Of a DNA stretch of 64,000 nt, positions 16,229-26,035 are shown in pieces. The notes beneath the pieces are model-generated. The model worked only from the letters and a program-made list of their open reading frames with translations, did not search any database and was not told the origin of the DNA. Position 1 is the first letter of the stretch. Each line of letters begins with the position of its first letter. This DNA comes from Muricoccus nepalensis (lineage in GTDB: Bacteria; Pseudomonadota; Alphaproteobacteria; Acetobacterales; Acetobacteraceae): assembly GCF_006438825.1 (NCBI RefSeq), contig NZ_RCZP01000003.1, forward strand, positions 62,001-126,000, written 5' to 3'. Both the position numbers and the translations under genes were made by a program.

Positions 16229-17632
16229 ATGAACCAGCCCTTCGACCGCGTCATCCTCGGCGACGTCGTCCTGCCGGACCGGGTGCTGCCGGGCGGCTAC
16301 GTCGCGGTCCGCGAGGAGGTGATCGCGGCGATCGGCCAGGGCGAGCCGCCGCCGGCCGCAGCGACCGAGAGCCACACGGGGCGCCTCGTCTTCCCGGGCC
16401 TGGTGGACGGGCACATGCACACCGCGAGCTCCATCGGCTGGCCGGGGATCGAGGGCGCGACCATGTCGGCCGCGGCGGGCGGCGTCACGACCTGCGTCGA
16501 CATGCCCTACGACATCCCCCTCCCCGTCACTGACGCCGCCATCCTGCGCGACAAGGTCGAGTGGCTGCACCGCCTCGCCCACGTGGACGTCGCGCTCTAC
16601 GGGACCATCCGGAAGGACGCCCAGGGGGAGGCCGTTGTCGAGGCCATCGCGGGGCTGGCCGAGGCCGGCGCCTGCTCCTTCAAGTTCTCGACCTACGAGT
16701 ACGACGCGGTGCGCTTCCCCCGCATCGACCCCGGCCTGATGCGCGAGGCCTTCGCGGAGATCGCGAAGACGAACCTCATGGTCGCCGTGCACAACGAGGA
16801 CCAGGAGCTGGTGATGAAGCTCACGGCCGAGGCGAAGGCGGCCGGGCACACTGACCCCATCATGCACTGCCGCACCCGCCCGCCGCTGGCCGAGAACCTG
16901 GCGAACCTCGCCATCTTCGAGATCGGGCTGGAGACGGGCGCGCATGTCCACATCGCGCACTCCTCCCTCGCTCGCGGCTTCGCGATCGCGGAGGACTTCC
17001 GCCGCGCCGGCGCGCGCTCCTCGGGCGAGGCCTGCCTGCACTACCTCTGCATGACGGAGGAGGACATCGTCCGCCTCCAGGGCTTCGGGAAGTGCAACCC
17101 TCCCTTCCGCACCGCCGAGGAGGTGGAGCGGATGTGGGCCGCGCTGCTCGCGGGCAAGGTCGCCTACGTCTCGACCGACCACGCGCCCTGGCAGCGGGAG
17201 CGGAAGATCTACCAGGGCGACATCTTCGCCCTCGGCGCGGGGCTGACGGGCATGCAGTCCTTCGCCCCCGTCCTGTTCACCCTGCTGGAGGAGCGCGGCC
17301 TGCCGCTGACCCTCATGGCGCGCTACGCCGCGGCAGAGCCCGCGCGCTACCACGGCCTCGCCCCGAAGAAGGGAAGCATCGCGGTCGGCGCCGACGCCGA
17401 CCTCTGCGTCATCGAGCGCGGGAGCTTCACCTTCGACCAGGCCGCGATCCTCGACCGGCCGGAATTCCAGCACTCCGCCTATCACGGCCGTGCGCTGCGT
17501 GGGCGCGTCGCCGCCACCTACCTCCGCGGGCGCCTCGTCTGGGACGGCACGGCGGTGCTGGCCCGTCCGGGCGACGGACGCTTCGTTCCCCGCCAGAACG
17601 CGCTTCCCGTGGCCCTGCCGGCCGCGGCGTGA
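16229..17632 (+). CDS. Cyclic amidohydrolase, allantoinase/hydantoinase family
   Basis: 467 residues from ATG at 16229. The metal-binding set of the dihydropyrimidinase/allantoinase group is complete: GLVDGHMH, the probable carboxylated Lys in SFKFSTYEYD, HNED, VHIAHSS and STDHAPW. The C-terminal HGRALRGRVAATYLRGRLVWDG strand is typical. The enzyme should open a cyclic amide such as allantoin, a hydantoin or a dihydropyrimidine. A D-carbamoylase and a hydantoin racemase lie within 6 kb, which favours a hydantoinase role, but allantoinase cannot be excluded by reading alone. It follows the LysR gene closely. Confidence 0.82.
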   Translation: MNQPFDRVILGDVVLPDRVLPGGYVAVREEVIAAIGQGEPPPAAATESHTGRLVFPGLVDGHMHTASSIGWPGIEGATMSAAAGGVTTCVDMPYDIPLPVTDAAILRDKVEWLHRLAHVDVALYGTIRKDAQGEAVVEAIAGLAEAGACSFKFSTYEYDAVRFPRIDPGLMREAFAEIAKTNLMVAVHNEDQELVMKLTAEAKAAGHTDPIMHCRTRPPLAENLANLAIFEIGLETGAHVHIAHSSLARGFAIAEDFRRAGARSSGEACLHYLCMTEEDIVRLQGFGKCNPPFRTAEEVERMWAALLAGKVAYVSTDHAPWQRERKIYQGDIFALGAGLTGMQSFAPVLFTLLEERGLPLTLMARYAAAEPARYHGLAPKKGSIAVGADADLCVIERGSFTFDQAAILDRPEFQHSAYHGRALRGRVAATYLRGRLVWDGTAVLARPGDGRFVPRQNALPVALPAAA

Positions 17633-17657
17633 GCGGGCCGCGCCGGGCGGGGGCGCG

Positions 17658-17978
17658 ATGAGGCACCCCATGCTGGTGGCGGTGCCCGGGGCCCTGCTGG
17701 GCTTCGGCGGGTGGGTCTGGCTCACCGGGCCGGGGACCTCGGTGCCGAACGCCCTCATGGCGCTTCTCAGCGCCGTCCTCTGCGGGCGCGGCGCCTGGTG
17801 GGTCGCGGCGCGGCTGCTGCCGGACCGCGACGCGCCGGAGGACGCGGGAGAGGCCGGCGCCCGCCCGGCCGCGCCTCCGCGCCCGCCGGACCGGCACGCC
17901 GCCCCGCCGCCCGCGGCCCGGCGCGGCCCGCCGCCGGCCGATCCCGAGCCCTGGCGCCGGCCGGAGGGCGATGCCTGA
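17658..17978 (+). CDS. Small hypothetical membrane protein
   Basis: 106 residues. Two hydrophobic segments are visible, MLVAVPGALLGFGGWVWL and ALMALLSAVLCGRGAWWVAA, with a short loop between them. A Pro/Arg/Ala-rich hydrophilic tail follows. I do not recognise a family. It sits 25 bases after the amidohydrolase and before the DUF853 ATPase, all on the plus strand. GGCGGGGGCGCG precedes the start, so the ribosome site is weak. Coding status is supported by the membrane pattern and the lack of any other gene here. Confidence 0.5.
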   Translation: MRHPMLVAVPGALLGFGGWVWLTGPGTSVPNALMALLSAVLCGRGAWWVAARLLPDRDAPEDAGEAGARPAAPPRPPDRHAAPPPAARRGPPPADPEPWRRPEGDA

Positions 17979-18066
17979 GCCCGGCCACCGCCCGGCCGAG
18001 CGCTCCGGTGGTCCGCACCCGGGTTGATCCGCTACAAGGCTGGCGCAAGCGCGGGAGATCGAGCGA

Positions 18067-19752
18067 ATGGCGGCTGACAAGGTCCTCATCGGCAAGGGTG
18101 CCCTCCCCCAGTACGTCCACCTCTCCTTCGCCAACCGGCACGGGCTGATCGCGGGCGCGACCGGCACCGGCAAGACCATCACGCTGCAGAGCCTCGTCGA
18201 GGGCTTCTCCCGCGCGGGCGTCCCCGTCTTCTGCGCGGACGTGAAGGGCGACCTCGCCGGGCTCGGGCTGCCGGGCACGCCCAACCCGAAGATCGCGGAG
18301 CGCGCCGCGTCCCTCGGGGAGGCGGAGTTCGGCTGGCAGGCCTCGCCGGTCGTCTTCTGGGACGTCTTCGGCGAGCAGGGGCACCCCGTGCGCGCCACCG
18401 TCGCGGAGATGGGCCCCCTCCTGCTCGGCCGCCTGCTCGACCTCAACGACACGCAGGAGGGCGTGCTCGCGATCGCCTTCGCGCTGGCCGACGACGAGGG
18501 GCTGCTGCTCCTCGACTTCAAGGACCTGCGGGCGATGCTGTCGCACGTGGCGGAGCGGGCGGGCGAGCTCTCGGCACACTATGGCAACGTCAGCAAGGCC
18601 ACCATTGGCACGATCCAGCGCCGCCTCCTCACCCTCGAGCAGCAGGGCGCCGAGCACTTCTTCGGCGAGCCCGCGCTGGAGCTGACCGACCTGATGCTGC
18701 TGACGCCGGACGGCCGCGGCTCGGTCAACATCCTCGCGGCCGATAAGCTCGTCGCCAGCCCGCGCCTCTACGCCACCTTCCTCCTCTGGCTGCTGTCCGA
18801 GCTCTTCGAGGAGCTTCCCGAGGTGGGCGACCTCGACCGCCCGAAGCTCGCCTTCGTCTTCGACGAGGCGCATCTTCTCTTCCGCGACGTGCCGAAGGCG
18901 CTGATGGAGAAGATCGAGCAGGTCGTGCGCCTGATCCGCTCGAAGGGGGTCGGCGTCTACTTCGTCACGCAGAGCCCGCTCGACCTGCCGGGCGCGGTGC
19001 TCGGCCAGCTCGGCAACCGCGTGCAGCACGCGCTCCGCGCCTTCACGCCCGCCGACCAGAAGGCGGTGCGCGCGGCGGCCGACACCTTCCGCCCGAACCC
19101 CGCCTTCCGCACGGAGGCCGCCATCACCGAGCTCGCGGTCGGCGAGGCGCTCGTTTCCACGCTGCAGCCGGGCGGGCAGCCGGGCATGGTCGACCGCGCG
19201 AAGATCCTCCCGCCGCGCTCGCGCATGGGCGCCATCACCGCGGCGGAGCGCGCGGCCATCCAGGCGCACAGCCCGATCGGCGGCAAGTACGACACGCCGC
19301 TCGACCGCGTCTCCGCCTACGAGCACCTCAACGGCCGCGCGACGACGGTTCCGGAGGACCCGGCGCCGCGCGCCGCGGAAGGCCCGGCCGCGGCGCAGGC
19401 CGACGGGTCCTGGGCCGGCGCCGGCCGCGGCCCCTGGGGCGGCCCCGCCGCCTCGGTCCCGGCCAGCGGCGGCAGCGTCTGGGGCACAGGCGCGGCGAGC
19501 TCCACCCTGCCGCCCGTGCGCCGCGTGCCGGCCCCGGCCCCGGCCGCGCGCGGCGCCCCGGCGCGCGCCGCGCCGCCCGAGCCGCGCGGCAGCGGCGGCT
19601 TCGGCGACGTGATCTCCGACATGCTGACCGGCGGCGGCGGGCGGCGACAGGGCGCGGTCGAGGCCATGGCGAAGTCCGCCATGCGCAGCGTCGGCAGCCA
19701 GGTCGGGCGCGCCCTCGTGCGCGGTGTGCTCGGCTCCCTCCTGAAGCGCTGA
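18067..19752 (+). CDS. DUF853 / HerA-like ATPase (YjgR family)
   Basis: 561 residues. Walker A is GATGTGKT near residue 30, followed by [15 protein letters not shown]; Walker B is [13 protein letters not shown] around residue 265; a sensor-like [29 protein letters not shown] follows. These are the marks of the YjgR/DUF853 branch of HerA-like ATPases. Residues from about 425 to 515 are Pro/Ala-rich and probably disordered. The C-terminal end has [23 protein letters not shown]. Members are usually found alone and their role is unsettled; a DNA-translocating motor is possible. The next gene begins 50 bases later. Confidence 0.88.
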   Translation: MAADKVLIGKGALPQYVHLSFANRHGLIAGATGTGKTITLQSLVEGFSRAGVPVFCADVKGDLAGLGLPGTPNPKIAERAASLGEAEFGWQASPVVFWDVFGEQGHPVRATVAEMGPLLLGRLLDLNDTQEGVLAIAFALADDEGLLLLDFKDLRAMLSHVAERAGELSAHYGNVSKATIGTIQRRLLTLEQQGAEHFFGEPALELTDLMLLTPDGRGSVNILAADKLVASPRLYATFLLWLLSELFEELPEVGDLDRPKLAFVFDEAHLLFRDVPKALMEKIEQVVRLIRSKGVGVYFVTQSPLDLPGAVLGQLGNRVQHALRAFTPADQKAVRAAADTFRPNPAFRTEAAITELAVGEALVSTLQPGGQPGMVDRAKILPPRSRMGAITAAERAAIQAHSPIGGKYDTPLDRVSAYEHLNGRATTVPEDPAPRAAEGPAAAQADGSWAGAGRGPWGGPAASVPASGGSVWGTGAASSTLPPVRRVPAPAPAARGAPARAAPPEPRGSGGFGDVISDMLTGGGGRRQGAVEAMAKSAMRSVGSQVGRALVRGVLGSLLKR

Positions 19753-19802
19753 CCGCGCGCGCCGGCGCGCCGGCCACCCCTTTCCGCACACTCTATATAT
19801 GG

Positions 19803-20780
19803 ATGCACCGCATGCCCCGCCGCCTGACCGTCGCCGCCGCCCAGCTCGGCCCCATCCAGAAGGCCGAGGGCCGCGAGGTCGCGGTCGGCCGCATGGTGCG
19901 GCTGATGGAGGCGGCGCACCGGCGCGGCGTCGAGGTCGTGGTCTTCCCCGAGCTCGCGCTCACCACCTTCTTCCCGCGCTGGTACGAGGAGGACCGCGCC
20001 GCCGCCGACCACTGGTTCGAGACCTCGCTCCCCTCCAACGCGACGGCGCCGCTCTTCGAGGCCGCGCGCAAGTACGGCATCGGCTTCCATCTCGGCTACG
20101 CGGAGAAGACGCCGGAGGGACGCCACTTCAACACGGCGGCCTACGTGCATCCTTCGGGCGAGGTGGTCCTCAAGTACCGCAAGGTCCACCTGCCCGGCCA
20201 CGCGGAGCACGATCCCGTCCGCCGCGTGCAGCACCTCGAGAAGCGCTACTTCGAGGTGGGCGACCTCGGCTTCCCCGTCGTGCGCGCGCCGGTCGGCGGC
20301 GCGGGGCCGGTGAACATCGGCATGCTCATCTGCAACGACCGGCGCTGGCCCGAGGCCTGGCGCGTGCTCGGCCTGCAGTCGGTGGAACTCGTCATGCTCG
20401 GCTACAACACGCCGAGCCTGAACATGGACAACCGTGGCTTCGAGGCGCACCACCTGCGCGTCCTGCACTCGCACCTCTCGATCCAGGCGGGCTGCTACCA
20501 GAACGCCACCTTCGGCATCGCGACCGCGAAGGCCGGCGTCGAGGACGGGCACGAGCTGTTCGGCCACTCCATCATCGTCAATCCGCAGGGCGAGATCATG
20601 GCCCAGGCGACTTCCTGGGACGACGAGCTCATCACGGCCGACATCGACCTCGGCATGTGCCGCCTCGGGCGCGAGACGATCTTCAACTTCGCGGCCCATC
20701 GCCGCGTCGAGGCCTATGGCCGCATCACCGGGCAGACGGGCGCCGAGGCGCCGCGGGCGTGGGAACCCGCGCGCGGCTGA
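19803..20780 (+). CDS. N-carbamoyl-D-amino-acid hydrolase
   Basis: 325 residues; a second ATG at 19812 is a possible start. It is a nitrilase-superfamily amidohydrolase with the full Glu-Lys-Cys triad: Glu in VVFPELALTTFFPRW, Lys in LKYRKVHLPG, and Cys in MLICNDRRWPEAWRVLGL. The last motif and the NTPSLNMDNRGFEAHHLRVLHSHL stretch are characteristic of D-carbamoylases, which convert N-carbamoyl-D-amino acids to D-amino acids, CO2 and ammonia. Together with the cyclic amidohydrolase at 16229 and the racemase at 21930 it completes a D-hydantoinase process. Length matches the family (about 304 to 320 residues). Confidence 0.9.
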   Translation: MHRMPRRLTVAAAQLGPIQKAEGREVAVGRMVRLMEAAHRRGVEVVVFPELALTTFFPRWYEEDRAAADHWFETSLPSNATAPLFEAARKYGIGFHLGYAEKTPEGRHFNTAAYVHPSGEVVLKYRKVHLPGHAEHDPVRRVQHLEKRYFEVGDLGFPVVRAPVGGAGPVNIGMLICNDRRWPEAWRVLGLQSVELVMLGYNTPSLNMDNRGFEAHHLRVLHSHLSIQAGCYQNATFGIATAKAGVEDGHELFGHSIIVNPQGEIMAQATSWDDELITADIDLGMCRLGRETIFNFAAHRRVEAYGRITGQTGAEAPRAWEPARG

Positions 20781-20828
20781 CAACCGGTGCTCCCCGGGGC
20801 GCGTTGAGCCCCCGGAGGTACCCCGCCC

Positions 20829-21140
20829 ATGCGCCGTCTCGTTCTTCTCCTCGCCCTCGCCGCCGCGCCCGTCGCCATGGCCCAGGCCCAGGCGCCGACC
20901 CCGAGCCCCGCCCAGCGCCAGGCGCAGCAGGAGGTGCAGCGCGACCAGGCGGAGGACCGCGTGACCGACGCGGCGCGGGAGCTCTCGGCCGGCGGGCGCG
21001 TCGGCAGCCCGCCGCTCCTCGAGGACCTCAACCGCGACCGCCCTGGCCTCACGCGCGAGCGCCTCTCCACGCCGGGCGTGACCTCGCGCTCCACCACGGA
21101 ATCGGGAATCCCGCTGCTCAGCGACAACCCGCAGCGCTGA
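20829..21140 (+). CDS. Small exported hypothetical protein
   Basis: 103 residues with GGAGG upstream of the ATG. A clear Sec signal peptide MRRLVLLLALAAAPVAMAQA is present, cleaved near AQA. The mature part begins Gln/Pro-rich (TPSPAQRQAQQEVQRDQAEDRV) and has no cysteines or recognisable domain. It is the first of three consecutive small exported proteins on this strand (next at 21208 and 21660). Function unknown. Confidence 0.6.
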   Translation: MRRLVLLLALAAAPVAMAQAQAPTPSPAQRQAQQEVQRDQAEDRVTDAARELSAGGRVGSPPLLEDLNRDRPGLTRERLSTPGVTSRSTTESGIPLLSDNPQR

Positions 21141-21207
21141 GGGACGTCGCAACGCCCCGCCAGGCCGGGCGTTCCCCCGGCACGCTTTGTCGACACAGGG
21201 AGGTACC

Positions 21208-21612
21208 ATGCGCCGCAAGATCATTCTCTCGGCCGCGCTCGGCCTTCCCGCGGTCGTCGTCGCCCTCGCCGCGCCGGCCCGCGCGCAGGACCTGAACGGG
21301 CTCCTCGAGGGCGCGGTCCGGCAGTTCGGCGGCAATTCCGACGACGCCCGGCGCCGCGCGGAAGAAGATGATCGCCGCCGCCGCGACGACATCCGGCGCG
21401 ACCGCGACGTCGATCGTCGCGACGACCGCGGCCGCCGCGATGACGGCGACCGCCGGCGGGAGGCGCTCGACCGCGACCGCGGCCGGGGCGAGGACCGCGC
21501 GCGCTACGACCGCGAGCGGCAGCTCAGCGACCGCCAGCGCCAGCTCGACGACGAACAGCGCCGCCTCGCCGACGAGCGGCGCCGCCTCGACGAGGACCGT
21601 CGCCGGCGCTGA
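21208..21612 (+). CDS. Exported Arg/Asp-rich hypothetical protein
   Basis: 134 residues from ATG at 21208, preceded by AGGGAGG. After a signal peptide (MRRKIILSAALGLPAVVVALAAPARA) comes a short DLNGLLEGAVRQFGG segment. Residues 45-134 are almost entirely Arg, Asp, Glu and Gln in heptad-like runs (RRDDIRRDRDVDRRDD, RQLSDRQRQLDDEQRRLADERRRL), predicted to form a long charged helix or coiled coil. The composition is balanced between acid and base, so the tail is a polyampholyte. No family recognised. A periplasmic location is inferred from the leader. Confidence 0.6.
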   Translation: MRRKIILSAALGLPAVVVALAAPARAQDLNGLLEGAVRQFGGNSDDARRRAEEDDRRRRDDIRRDRDVDRRDDRGRRDDGDRRREALDRDRGRGEDRARYDRERQLSDRQRQLDDEQRRLADERRRLDEDRRRR

Positions 21613-21659
21613 GGGCAACCGCCGCTGGGAACAGGCGTTACGGCCTGAAGGAAGACGCC

Positions 21660-21923
21660 ATGACCGCTCCCTCCCTCATCCCGCTGCTTCTGCTGGCCTC
21701 GGGGCTGCTCGCGGCCCCTGCTGCCCGCGCGTCCGATCCCCTCTTCGGCGATCTGACCGGTCGCTCGGTCGAGCAGGCGGCCCCAGCGTCCGAGGGCGAG
21801 AGCCGCCGCCACGAGGCGAGGGAGCTTCGGCGGGCCTACTGGCAGCGCGAGCGCAACCGCCTGTCCCTCGAGGCGCCCGCCGGCTCCCCGGCCGGGCCGG
21901 GCCGCGCGCTGGCGACCCGCTAA
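21660..21923 (+). CDS. Small exported hypothetical protein
   Basis: 87 residues. The leader PSLIPLLLLASGLLAAPAARA is a good signal peptide ending at ARA/SD. The mature part (LFGDLTGRSVEQ, then an Arg/Glu-rich helix RRHEARELRRAYWQRERNRL) has no known domain. A GAAGGAAG site lies six bases upstream of the ATG. It is third in a row of small exported proteins and is convergent with the racemase gene, whose stop is seven bases away. Confidence 0.5.
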   Translation: MTAPSLIPLLLLASGLLAAPAARASDPLFGDLTGRSVEQAAPASEGESRRHEARELRRAYWQRERNRLSLEAPAGSPAGPGRALATR

Positions 21924-21929
21924 GGCGGG

Positions 21930-22571
21930 TCAGGCGACGGCGAGCAGCGCCTGGACGGCGCCGGCCGCGCAGGGCTCGATGACCGGCACGTCGAGAGCTT
22001 CCTGGAGGAACGCGTGATGGCCCGCCATGCCCGTGCACCCCAGGACCACGGCGCCCGCGCCGGCCTCCACCAGCCGGCGCCCTGCCGCGAGAAGCGCCGC
22101 CCGGGGGATCTCGGGGTCGAGAAGCTGGGCCATGCCGAGGTTCAGCGCCTCGCTCGCGGCCAGCCCGTGCTCGGCGCCCATCGAGAGCAGCACCCGGCGC
22201 TGCCGCTCCTTGCTCGCCTCGACGAAGGCGATCACGCCGAAGCGGTCGGCCCGGGCGAGGGCGCCGAGCACGGCCGCCCGGAAGCACCCGATCACGGGGC
22301 GACCCGTTGCCTCCCGGACCGCCTCGATCCCGGGATCCGAGACGCAGGCGACCACGTAGGCCTCCGCCGGCTCCCGCTCGGCCAGCGCGACCAGGGGCGG
22401 GACGGCCTGGTACCAGTCCTGCCAACTCGCGATGGCCGCGGGGCCCTCGGCGACGCCGACGGTGTCGAACCGTGCCCGGCCGGGAAGATCGTAGGGCCGA
22501 ACGGCCGCGGCGATCCCGGCCGTGCAGGCGGCGTCGCGATTCGGGTTGATGACGAGGATGCGGCGTTCCAT
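21930..22571 (-). CDS. Asp/Glu/hydantoin racemase family protein
   Basis: 213 residues from ATG at 22571; the open frame continues upstream but without family character, and no strong ribosome site marks the start. Two catalytic cysteines are present in the expected contexts: YVVACVSDPG near residue 78 and VVLGCTGMAG near residue 174. The opening ILVINPNRDAACTAGI is typical of hydantoin racemases (HyuA/HyuE type) and allantoin racemase relatives. It would interconvert D- and L-5-substituted hydantoins or allantoin. A cyclic amidohydrolase and a D-carbamoylase nearby support a hydantoin pathway. Confidence 0.8.
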   Translation of the reverse strand: MERRILVINPNRDAACTAGIAAAVRPYDLPGRARFDTVGVAEGPAAIASWQDWYQAVPPLVALAEREPAEAYVVACVSDPGIEAVREATGRPVIGCFRAAVLGALARADRFGVIAFVEASKERQRRVLLSMGAEHGLAASEALNLGMAQLLDPEIPRAALLAAGRRLVEAGAGAVVLGCTGMAGHHAFLQEALDVPVIEPCAAGAVQALLAVA

Positions 22572-22647
22572 CCGCGGGAGGGTGACGACGCCCACCGGGC
22601 CCGGCAAGGCCACGTGCGCCTTGCCGGCCGGCGCGCGCGCGCCCATA

Positions 22648-22658
22648 TTGCATTGCAA
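22648..22658. promoter_or_regulatory. Palindrome in the racemase/DUF983 gap
   Basis: TTGCA-T-TGCAA is a perfect inverted repeat in an AT-richer patch between two divergent genes. It could be an operator; nothing shows which regulator would bind it. Confidence 0.25.
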
Positions 22659-22708
22659 CAAAAGAGGGTGGGGTGACGTTGACCACCAGCCTCCGGAGGA
22701 TCGTCCCC

Positions 22709-23188
22709 ATGCCCATTCCGACTGGCGCCCCGCAGCCCGTCGCCACCTGGAGGCCGGATTCGGCCCTTCGCGCGGAGGGCGTGGCGCCGACGCCCTTCTG
22801 GACCTCGCTCCGCCGCGGCGTGATGGGTCGCTGCCCCGCCTGCGGGCAGGGGCGCATCTTCCGGGGCTATCTGACGGTCGTCGACGAGTGCGCCGTGTGC
22901 CACGCGCCGCTCGGGGTGTTGCGGGCGGACGACGCCCCTCCCTACATTGTCATCTTCCTGGCCGGCCACCTGCTGCTGCCGCCCATCTTCTGGATCGAGA
23001 AGGCCTATGAGCCCCCGATGTGGCTTCACATGGTGGTCTGGCTGCCGCTCTTCGCGATCGTCTGCACGCTCCTGCTGCGGCCGGTGAAGGGAGGCGTGGT
23101 GGCCTGGATGATGCGCCTCGGCTTCGCGGACGGGGACCACCCCCAGAACAGGCCCGAGGGCCTGCCGGGTGCCCCGCGGGATGGCTGA
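22709..23188 (+). CDS. DUF983 family membrane protein
   Basis: 159 residues from ATG at 22709, with GGAGG nine bases upstream; a GTG at 22673 would add twelve residues. The family pattern is evident: LRRGVMGRCPACGQGRIFRGYL, then a second Cys pair in DECAVCHAPLG, forming a zinc-ribbon-like knuckle. Two membrane helices follow (APPYIVIFLAGHLLLPPIFW and LHMVVWLPLFAIVCTLLL). DUF983 proteins are widespread in Alphaproteobacteria, often near cytochrome oxidase genes, but not here. Its stop overlaps the UPF0262 start by eight bases. Function unknown. Confidence 0.85.
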   Translation: MPIPTGAPQPVATWRPDSALRAEGVAPTPFWTSLRRGVMGRCPACGQGRIFRGYLTVVDECAVCHAPLGVLRADDAPPYIVIFLAGHLLLPPIFWIEKAYEPPMWLHMVVWLPLFAIVCTLLLRPVKGGVVAWMMRLGFADGDHPQNRPEGLPGAPRDG

Positions 23189-23681
23189 GCAGGCCCTGGC
23201 GGAGCGCGAGGTCGTCTCGCGCGACATCGTCCGCATCGAGCTGCCGGACCACGCGCCGCTGCCCTCCGCCTTCGCCGAGGCGGACCGGCAGCAGGCGGTC
23301 GCGGACCTCCTCGCCGGCAACCGCTTCTCCCCGGCCGGACTGCAACCCGGACCCTATGTCCTGCACTTGGCGCTCCGCGACGGGCGTCTGTTGCTCGACA
23401 TCCGGGACGAGGCGGACGCCCCGCTGCACGCCTATGTCCTGGCGCTCGGCCCCTTCCGGCGGCTTATCAAGGACTATCAGATGGTCATCGAGGGCCACGA
23501 GCAGGCCGTGACCGAGGGCGCGGGCGAGGCGCGTATCCAGGCGATCGACATGGGCCGCCGCGGCCTGCACAACGAGGCCGCCGAGCTTCTCCGGGACCGC
23601 CTCGCCGGCCGCGTGGTGCTCGACTTTGAGACGGCGCGCCGCCTCTTCACCCTTGTCTGCGCCATGCACCAGCGGATCTGA
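23181..23681 (+). CDS. UPF0262 family protein
   Basis: 166 residues from ATG at 23181. Signature segments of the alphaproteobacterial UPF0262 family are clear: RQQAVADLLAGNRF, LLLDIRDE, FRRLIKDYQMVIEGHEQAV, and IDMGRRGLHNEAAELLRDRLAG followed by VVLDFETARRLFTLVCAMHQR. The role is unknown. It overlaps the DUF983 gene and is directly followed by mtnA, so these three genes probably form one transcript. Its presence supports an alphaproteobacterial host. Confidence 0.9.
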   Translation: MAEQALAEREVVSRDIVRIELPDHAPLPSAFAEADRQQAVADLLAGNRFSPAGLQPGPYVLHLALRDGRLLLDIRDEADAPLHAYVLALGPFRRLIKDYQMVIEGHEQAVTEGAGEARIQAIDMGRRGLHNEAAELLRDRLAGRVVLDFETARRLFTLVCAMHQRI

Positions 23682-23685
23682 CGCC

Positions 23686-24783
<1,098 letters not shown>

Positions 24784-24802
24784 GCGGGCCGGCGGGCGCC
24801 TC

Positions 24803-25018
24803 TCAGGCGGAGACGGGGCGGCCCGGCACGCGACGCACGGTGAGGAAGGCGCGGCGCTCGAGGATGGCGAGGCCGCTCACGATCACGAGGCCGCCGAGGG
24901 CCGCGCCGGGGGCGGTGAGATCGGCCAGGGTGCCCTGGGTGCCGCCGAGAACCGTGGCGACGATCGACAGGATGACCACCAGGCCGGAGACGATGAGGGC
25001 GAGGGCGATGCGGTCCAT
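24803..25018 (-). CDS. Small two-helix membrane protein
   Basis: 71 residues from ATG at 25018 with GGAGG five bases upstream on the minus strand. Two membrane helices are visible: RIALALIVSGLVVILSIVATVLGG and APGAALGGLVIVSGLAILERR. The last 15 residues are basic. No family recognised. It lies between convergent mtnA and the divergent amino-acid ABC receptor gene. Confidence 0.55.
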   Translation of the reverse strand: MDRIALALIVSGLVVILSIVATVLGGTQGTLADLTAPGAALGGLVIVSGLAILERRAFLTVRRVPGRPVSA

Positions 25019-25192
25019 GGGAACCTCCATCCCGGCGGTGTGCCGGGCGACGGGGGGATAAGACCCCCGCCCCGCGGCAAGGGCGCGACGGCATCGTGGC
25101 AGGAATGGGGCATTTTGCCCCCCTCCCCGGCCCGATGCTTGCGTGCAAGGCTCCCGACGACCCGACTCCTGCCCCGTTTCCGGAGATCCCCG

Positions 25193-26032
25193 ATGCGCCG
25201 CCTGCTGCTCGCCGCCGCCCTCGCCGCCCTGCCCGTGCTGCCTGCCCTGGGCCAGGGCGGCCCCCCGCTGCGGACGGCGGTGGACGGCACCTTCGCCCCC
25301 CACGCCTACCCGCGGCTGGAGGGCGGGGTGCAGGGCTTCAACGTGGACCTCTTCCGCGAGGTCGCGCGCCGGCTGGGGCGGGAGATCACCATCGACAGCG
25401 CCTCCTTCTCCGGCCTCGTGCCCGCCATGAACGCCGGCCGCTACGACTTCCTCGCCGCGCCGGTGACCGTGACGAAGGAGCGGGCGGAGGGGATGCTCTT
25501 CACCGAGGGCTACCTCTTCACCGAGTTCCAGCTCGGCATCCGCCGCGGCAACGCGCCCATCCGCAGCCTCGAGGATCTGCGCGGCAAGGCGATCGCCGTG
25601 AACAAGGGCAGCGCCTACGACGCCTGGGCCCAGGCCAATGCGGAGCGCCTCGGCTTCACCGCCCAGGCCTACGACACGAACCCCGACGCCGTGCAGGCGG
25701 TGATCTCGGGCCGGGCCTACGCGGTGCTGGCGGGGAACACGGTGGTGAAGTACGCGGCCAGCCAGCAGCGCAACCTCGTGCCCGACTTCGTCCTGCGCGA
25801 GACGCGCGCGCACTGGGCCGCGCCTTTCCGCCGCGACAACGTGGAGCTGCGCAACGCCGTCGAGAACGTCCTCGAGTGCATGAAGCGCGACGGCTCGCTC
25901 GCGGCCCTCTCCGAGAAGTGGTTCGGCGCCAAGCCGGCCGCCGACGACGCGGAGAACACCGTCTTCCCGGGCTACGGCGTGCCGGACCTGCCGGGCTACG
26001 ACCCCACCCCCCACGAGCCGCGCTGCAACTAG
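25193..26032 (+). CDS. Amino-acid ABC transporter substrate-binding protein
   Basis: 279 residues with a signal peptide (MRRLLLAAALAALPVLPALG). It matches the family-3 periplasmic receptors: GGVQGFNVDLFREVARRLGREI, SFSGLVPAMNAGRYDFLAAPVTVTKERAEG and LRGKAIAVNKGSAYDAWA. These bind polar amino acids or related solutes. The C-terminal 30 residues (NTVFPGYGVPDLPGYDPTPHEPRCN) are an unusual extension ending in a lone Cys. The permease gene follows after three bases. The ligand cannot be named from sequence. Confidence 0.87.
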   Translation: MRRLLLAAALAALPVLPALGQGGPPLRTAVDGTFAPHAYPRLEGGVQGFNVDLFREVARRLGREITIDSASFSGLVPAMNAGRYDFLAAPVTVTKERAEGMLFTEGYLFTEFQLGIRRGNAPIRSLEDLRGKAIAVNKGSAYDAWAQANAERLGFTAQAYDTNPDAVQAVISGRAYAVLAGNTVVKYAASQQRNLVPDFVLRETRAHWAAPFRRDNVELRNAVENVLECMKRDGSLAALSEKWFGAKPAADDAENTVFPGYGVPDLPGYDPTPHEPRCN

Positions 26033-26035
26033 CCC

